Source: an uncultured Prochlorococcus sp. | Lineage (GTDB): Bacteria > Cyanobacteriota > Cyanobacteriia > PCC-6307 > Cyanobiaceae | Assembly (NCBI GenBank): GCA_902625845.1 | Contig: CACOCT010000001.1 | Span: forward strand, 62,001-126,000 | Length of the DNA stretch: 64,000 bases | Direction of reading: 5' to 3' | Shown here: in pieces, positions 60,219 to 64,000 of the stretch | Layout: every line of letters begins with the position of its first letter | Position numbering within the stretch: the stretch's first letter is position 1 | The notes under the pieces: model-generated | The model's input: only the letters and a program-made list of their open reading frames with translations | Database searches by the model: none | What the model was told of the DNA's origin: nothing | Made by a program: the position numbers and the translations under genes

Positions 60219-61499
60219 CTAGATTAATGATGCTTTTTTAATTAGATTTTCTTCTAATAAGTTTGATATTAACTGAATCAAAGCAAATTTGACATGAGCA
60301 ATATGAGTACCTCCTTGTATAAAAATATTATAAGGTTCTCTTAAAGGTGCATCTGCCGAAAATTCGCTTGTACTACCTTCAATAAATGTTCCTCCAGCCA
60401 TCAACAAATTCGATTCATAACCATTCATACAAGATGGAATTACATTTAAGAAAGAATCTACAGGAGAAGAGAATTGAAATGACTGGCAAATCTTTTGTAT
60501 AAGTATGGGATTTTCCAACTGAATAGCTTGAATAATATCTGATCTATAATCACCCGGTTCAGGCAAGACTTTAAAACCAATTTTTTGAAATACAGCAGCT
60601 ATAAGATCCGCACAATTTAATGATTCATAAATCATTTGTGGAGAAAGAAATAAGCCTTGAAGTATAGTCCTACTCAATCCGAAATTTATACCTGCTTTAG
60701 AACCAATCCCAGGAGATGTTAGTCTACAACATGCAAGTTCAACTAATTCTTGATCACCCGCCACATAGCCACCACTTGGAACAATTGTACCTCCCAAATT
60801 TTTAATTAAAGATCCAGCGACTATATTTGCCCCATAAGAGGTAGGTTCTTTATCCTCTACTAACTCTCCATAACAGTTATCAACGAAACAAATACATTTT
60901 TTATCAATATTATGTACAATTTTACAAATATTGTGTATTTCTTTCATATTTAATGAACGCCTCCAGGTGTAGCCACAACTTTTCTGAATAAACACAAGTT
61001 TACAGTTAGTCTGCGAAATCATTTTTTTTAATTGATTCTCAAAAGCATTATTATTACTGAAATCTATTTGTTTATATTTTATACCAAAATCAATTAAAGA
61101 TCCCTGGCCTTTCTTTCTTAAACCTATGACCTCTTCGAGAGTATCATAGGGATTACCAGTAACAGAAAGCAATGTATCTCCTGGTCTAAGAATTCCGAAT
61201 AATACAGAACTTATCGCATGGGTACCACTAACAAATTGCATCCTCACAGCAGCTTTTTCTGCTTGAAACAATTTTGCATAAACATTATCAATTTTTTCTC
61301 TAGAAATATCATCAAGTCCCATACCTGTAGAGTTATTAAAATGTGTTGTTGATAATTTTTCATCATGAAAAATATTAAGAATATTTTGCAATTTGAGATA
61401 AAGATCGTTAGATCTACTTCTAAATAAAGTATTTAATTCGACTTCTGATTCAAAAACAAAGTTTTTAACCAGTTCGTAATCTTTTAAGTTCTTATTCAT
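60219..61499 (-). CDS. PLP-dependent lyase of the methionine gamma-lyase/aluminium-resistance family
   Basis: The 426-aa protein belongs to the COG4100 group of fold-type I PLP enzymes related to cystathionine and methionine lyases. Visible are SGTHAISSVLFGILRPGD, the Asp of FVDNCYGEL, the PLP Lys in GSLIKNLGGTIVPSGGYVAG, and a C-terminal GTFIEGSTSEFSADAP. The substrate is unknown; a sulfur amino acid is likely from the family. It overlaps the HTH-like gene by 8 bp and is 13 bp before gcvH. Confidence 0.85.
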   Translation of the reverse strand: MNKNLKDYELVKNFVFESEVELNTLFRSRSNDLYLKLQNILNIFHDEKLSTTHFNNSTGMGLDDISREKIDNVYAKLFQAEKAAVRMQFVSGTHAISSVLFGILRPGDTLLSVTGNPYDTLEEVIGLRKKGQGSLIDFGIKYKQIDFSNNNAFENQLKKMISQTNCKLVFIQKSCGYTWRRSLNMKEIHNICKIVHNIDKKCICFVDNCYGELVEDKEPTSYGANIVAGSLIKNLGGTIVPSGGYVAGDQELVELACCRLTSPGIGSKAGINFGLSRTILQGLFLSPQMIYESLNCADLIAAVFQKIGFKVLPEPGDYRSDIIQAIQLENPILIQKICQSFQFSSPVDSFLNVIPSCMNGYESNLLMAGGTFIEGSTSEFSADAPLREPYNIFIQGGTHIAHVKFALIQLISNLLEENLIKKASLI

Positions 61500-62214
61500 C
61501 CTTGAGAGTATTTCCTTCTTTTAATAAAACCATATTTCTCAATTCATTAAGAAACGAATTTGGCCCTCCACTAACAAATAATGATAATTTTCGGGATGCT
61601 TCATAAAGATCTAATAACTCACCATCTAATTCTTCAGCGGTATAATCTTTAAGTCCCGCAATAACCTCTGCAAATCTCTCTCTTCTAGAAACTTTTATAA
61701 CAGAATAAGCATTCATTATGTCATCCTTGCAATGTCGCCATGGACGATTCATACAGAAATGATCTGATAAAGCCTCACTTAGATGGGAAGCCTCTTCATC
61801 CTCAATAAACCAATCAAAAGTCGATGGTAATTGCCTTAAACCTGAAAAGATCTCAAATAATTCTCCAGCCGAAAGGGGATTGCCATCATCATTCTTAAGA
61901 GGAAAAGATGACTCTTGCAATATTTTCCACAGATCAGGGTAAGAGTCTTCTAACTGATCCCTTATCGATTCAACTCCCTGATATAAAATCGTATTAACTT
62001 GTGCTAGCGCCAAAAAAACCTCAGGCCCTGGAGAAGATAACTTCCCATTCCTTAGATTTGATATTTGAGAATTATGAACTCTACCTAAATCAAGTATTTC
62101 AGACAGAAGTGGTAAAACTTTATGTGACCAAGCATTCCTTTCATGCCAGACATGTATCAAATGAGCCATTGCTCTACGACCACTTGATAATTTATCGCGA
62201 TAACCTTGACTCAC
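61492..62214 (-). CDS. Conserved cyanobacterial protein with HTH-like segment
   Basis: I do not recognise a named family. The 240-aa protein has a segment at about residues 40-75 (LGRVHNSQISNLRNGK then SSPGPEVFLALAQVN) that looks like an XRE-type helix-turn-helix. The rest is helical and acidic with Trp-rich stretches. It heads the operon with the PLP enzyme, gcvH and gcvP and overlaps the next gene by 8 bp, so it may regulate them. Confidence 0.65.
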   Translation of the reverse strand: MSQGYRDKLSSGRRAMAHLIHVWHERNAWSHKVLPLLSEILDLGRVHNSQISNLRNGKLSSPGPEVFLALAQVNTILYQGVESIRDQLEDSYPDLWKILQESSFPLKNDDGNPLSAGELFEIFSGLRQLPSTFDWFIEDEEASHLSEALSDHFCMNRPWRHCKDDIMNAYSVIKVSRRERFAEVIAGLKDYTAEELDGELLDLYEASRKLSLFVSGGPNSFLNELRNMVLLKEGNTLKDE

Positions 62215-62286
62215 GGATAAGTAAACCGATCAATAGTATAGTATGATAATATTCCATATCGGCATATTTGAAAACAGCTTAATATT

Positions 62287-63225
62287 ATGAATAAACTTCT
62301 TTTCCAAGAAACCGCTAAACTTTCACGACCTGTTCCACCAGAAAAAGTAATTGATTTACATAAAAAATTTCTTGCTCCAAATAAGCAATCTTCCAAATAC
62401 CCACCAAAATTGCATAAAACTTGGGGAACAATCTTCTTCATGCTGGTTATTCATATATTGTCTGTAGTAGCATTACAACCAAAATTCTGGAGTACACCAT
62501 CTATTGTCACATTACTTTTTTTCTATTGGCTTACAGCGTGTCTAGGTGTAACTCTTGGGTATCATAGATTGTTGTCACATAGGGCATTTATTGTACCTCT
62601 CTGGCTAGAAAGATTTTTTGCCACCTGTGGTGCTATTAGTTGTCAGCATGGACCAATTGATTGGGTAGGTTTGCATAGACATCATCACTCATTCTCAGAT
62701 ACTGAAGTTGATCATCACAATAGCAAGAAGGGATTCTGGTATAGCCACATGGGTTGGATGTTTAAAGATGTGGAAGCCCTAAAAGCAGTACCAAAACTTA
62801 GTAGAGATCTTATTAAAGATCCATACTATAGATTTTTGAATAAATATTTTTTATTCCTTCAAATCCCTATTGGATTATCTTTATTTGCCATTGGAGAAAA
62901 GCTAGGAGTTGGAGGATGGTCACTTGTCCTTTGGGGTATACCACTAAGATTAGTAGTTGTATATCACATCACATGGTTAGTTAATTCTGCTACGCACTGC
63001 TGGGGAACTGTGGCATTTGACAGTGGTGATGAGTCCAGAAATAATGCATGGGTAGCAGCCCTAACTTTTGGGGAAGGATGGCATAATAATCATCATGCCT
63101 TCCCAAACTCTGCCAGACAAGGACTTTTTAAGGGACAAATTGATTTAACATGGGAGCATATAAAGTTTCTTGCTAGATTAGGTTTTGCAAAAAAAATAAA
63201 ATTACCCTCAAGGACTTATTATTAA
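62287..63225 (+). CDS. Acyl-lipid delta-9 type fatty acid desaturase
   Basis: This membrane di-iron desaturase introduces a double bond in acyl chains. The 312-aa protein has the three His boxes HRLLSH (93-98), HRHHH (130-134) and HNNHH (267-271), and hydrophobic helices around residues 48-90 and 190-240. HxxxxH, HxxHH and HxxHH spacing fits the DesC-like class. It is divergent from the HTH-like gene (72 bp) and followed by rplI after 21 bp. Confidence 0.9.
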   Translation: MNKLLFQETAKLSRPVPPEKVIDLHKKFLAPNKQSSKYPPKLHKTWGTIFFMLVIHILSVVALQPKFWSTPSIVTLLFFYWLTACLGVTLGYHRLLSHRAFIVPLWLERFFATCGAISCQHGPIDWVGLHRHHHSFSDTEVDHHNSKKGFWYSHMGWMFKDVEALKAVPKLSRDLIKDPYYRFLNKYFLFLQIPIGLSLFAIGEKLGVGGWSLVLWGIPLRLVVVYHITWLVNSATHCWGTVAFDSGDESRNNAWVAALTFGEGWHNNHHAFPNSARQGLFKGQIDLTWEHIKFLARLGFAKKIKLPSRTYY

Positions 63226-63246
63226 AAAATATTCATTATTAAAATT

Positions 63247-63702
63247 ATGGCGAAAAGAGTTCGTGTCGTATTAACTGAAAGTATTTCCAGCTTAGGAAAA
63301 GATGGAGATGTAGTTGAGGTAGCACCTGGTTATGCAAGAAATTTCTTATTTCCTACAGGTAAAGCAGTTAGTGTGACTCCATCAGTACTTAAACAAATAG
63401 AGAGGAAGAGAGAAAAAGAAAAAGTTGCCGCTGAAAAAATCAAACAAGAAGCTTTAGACTTTAAGACAGCTTTAAAAACTATTGGAAGATTTACAATTAA
63501 AAAACAAGTTGGGGAAGATGCCGTTCTATTTGGAACAGTTACGAATGGAGATGTAGCAGAAGCTATAAAAGCTTCAACCAAAAAAGATATAGACAGAAGG
63601 GATATACAAGTTCCTGATATTCATACACTTGGTTCCTACACAGTTCAAATAAAACTACATAAAGAAGTGAGTGCAGAAGTAAATATAGAAGTAACAAGTT
63701 AA
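63247..63702 (+). CDS. rplI: 50S ribosomal protein L9
   Basis: The 151-aa protein starts [21 protein letters not shown] and has the L9 signature [19 protein letters not shown], the connecting helix rich in Lys/Glu and the C-terminal domain. It is 59 bp upstream of dnaB, a frequent bacterial pairing. Confidence 0.97.
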   Translation: MAKRVRVVLTESISSLGKDGDVVEVAPGYARNFLFPTGKAVSVTPSVLKQIERKREKEKVAAEKIKQEALDFKTALKTIGRFTIKKQVGEDAVLFGTVTNGDVAEAIKASTKKDIDRRDIQVPDIHTLGSYTVQIKLHKEVSAEVNIEVTS

Positions 63703-63761
63703 AATATTTGTTGCATATTTTTAAAAATTAGTCAGAGTATATATCTAAGTAATTTAAAAAT

Positions 63762-64000
63762 ATGGTTTCAATCCCGTTTCAAAATAATGGATCTTATGAG
63801 GATAATAAGTTTAAAAAAAGAAATAGTAACGATGCCTCTGGATTAGTTCCTCCTCAGAATATTCAAGCTGAAGAGTCTGTGTTAGGAGGCATATTACTTG
63901 ACCCGGATGCTATCGGCAGAATTGCAGACTTACTAAGACCTGAAGCCTTTTACATAAATGCTCATAGAGAAATCTACAAAACCGCAATAACACTTCACTC
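63762..64000 (+). CDS. dnaB: Replicative DNA helicase DnaB (partial, N-terminus only)
   Basis: From ATG 63762 the frame is open to the right edge (79 codons). After a 25-residue charged leader it reads LVPPQNIQAEESVLGGILLD and RPEAFYINAHREIYKTA, the standard DnaB N-terminal domain. The helicase domain lies outside the window. Confidence 0.95.
   Translation, partial: MVSIPFQNNGSYEDNKFKKRNSNDASGLVPPQNIQAEESVLGGILLDPDAIGRIADLLRPEAFYINAHREIYKTAITLH

Overview
The window looks like chromosome of a high-light type Prochlorococcus. It is very AT-rich and compact, and encodes cyanobacterial markers: PsbZ, the sulfolipid pair SqdB/SqdX, a Ycf23 homologue, a four-ACT aspartate kinase and a group 2 sigma factor. 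About 57 kb is ordinary core genome. About 7.4 kb (21139-28528) is a decaying accessory island.

Layout. 1-17.0 kb: mreB (partial), ssb, dedA, ahcY, tsaE, a PfkB kinase, an alpha/beta hydrolase, a sigma factor, mgtE, a secreted SH3-like protein, gyrB, miaA, infC, a GntR regulator, cysE and secA. 17-21.1 kb: a GNAT acetyltransferase, an NTF2-like protein, a gene-free 630-bp spacer, phoH-like and LOG-family genes. 21.1-28.5 kb: the island, ending at an intact tRNA-Gly(GCC). 28.5-64 kb: ribH, psbZ, mutS, cobH, holA, lysC, uvrB, ycf23, tilS, rnj, dapA, asd, tig, clpP, clpX, dnaX, a glycosyltransferase and SpoIID pair, rpmI, rplT, a TPR protein, thiG, sqdB, sqdX, a glycine-cleavage operon, a desaturase, rplI and dnaB (partial).

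The island is the interesting part. Four copies of the 3' half of a tRNA-Pro(UGG) gene lie in direct orientation at 21261, 22106, 22849 and 27297; two still carry the same downstream terminator hairpin. The first three bound two tandem mini-elements of about 0.85 and 0.74 kb. Each holds one small exported-protein gene, and each is flanked just inside both ends by its own family of short direct repeats, spaced 10, 11 or 16 bp. This is the arrangement of integrase att cores and arm-type sites, but the window has no integrase, so these look like satellites moved in trans (compare the tycheposons described for Prochlorococcus). Further right are very short genes and gene remnants. The clearest is an unlisted 38-aa zinc-ligand-free ribosomal protein L36 paralogue, divergent from a 72-aa gene across a perfect Zur/Fur-type box. 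The others are small membrane proteins, lipoproteins and several frameshifted genes.

Working groups in the core: lysC, asd and dapA cover the aspartate-to-lysine/diaminopimelate branch. tig-clpP-clpX-dnaX form a protein-quality and replication cluster. gcvH-gcvP lie downstream of a PLP-dependent lyase-family gene and an HTH-like protein in one apparent operon. Many convergent neighbours abut or overlap at their 3' ends, leaving no room for terminators.
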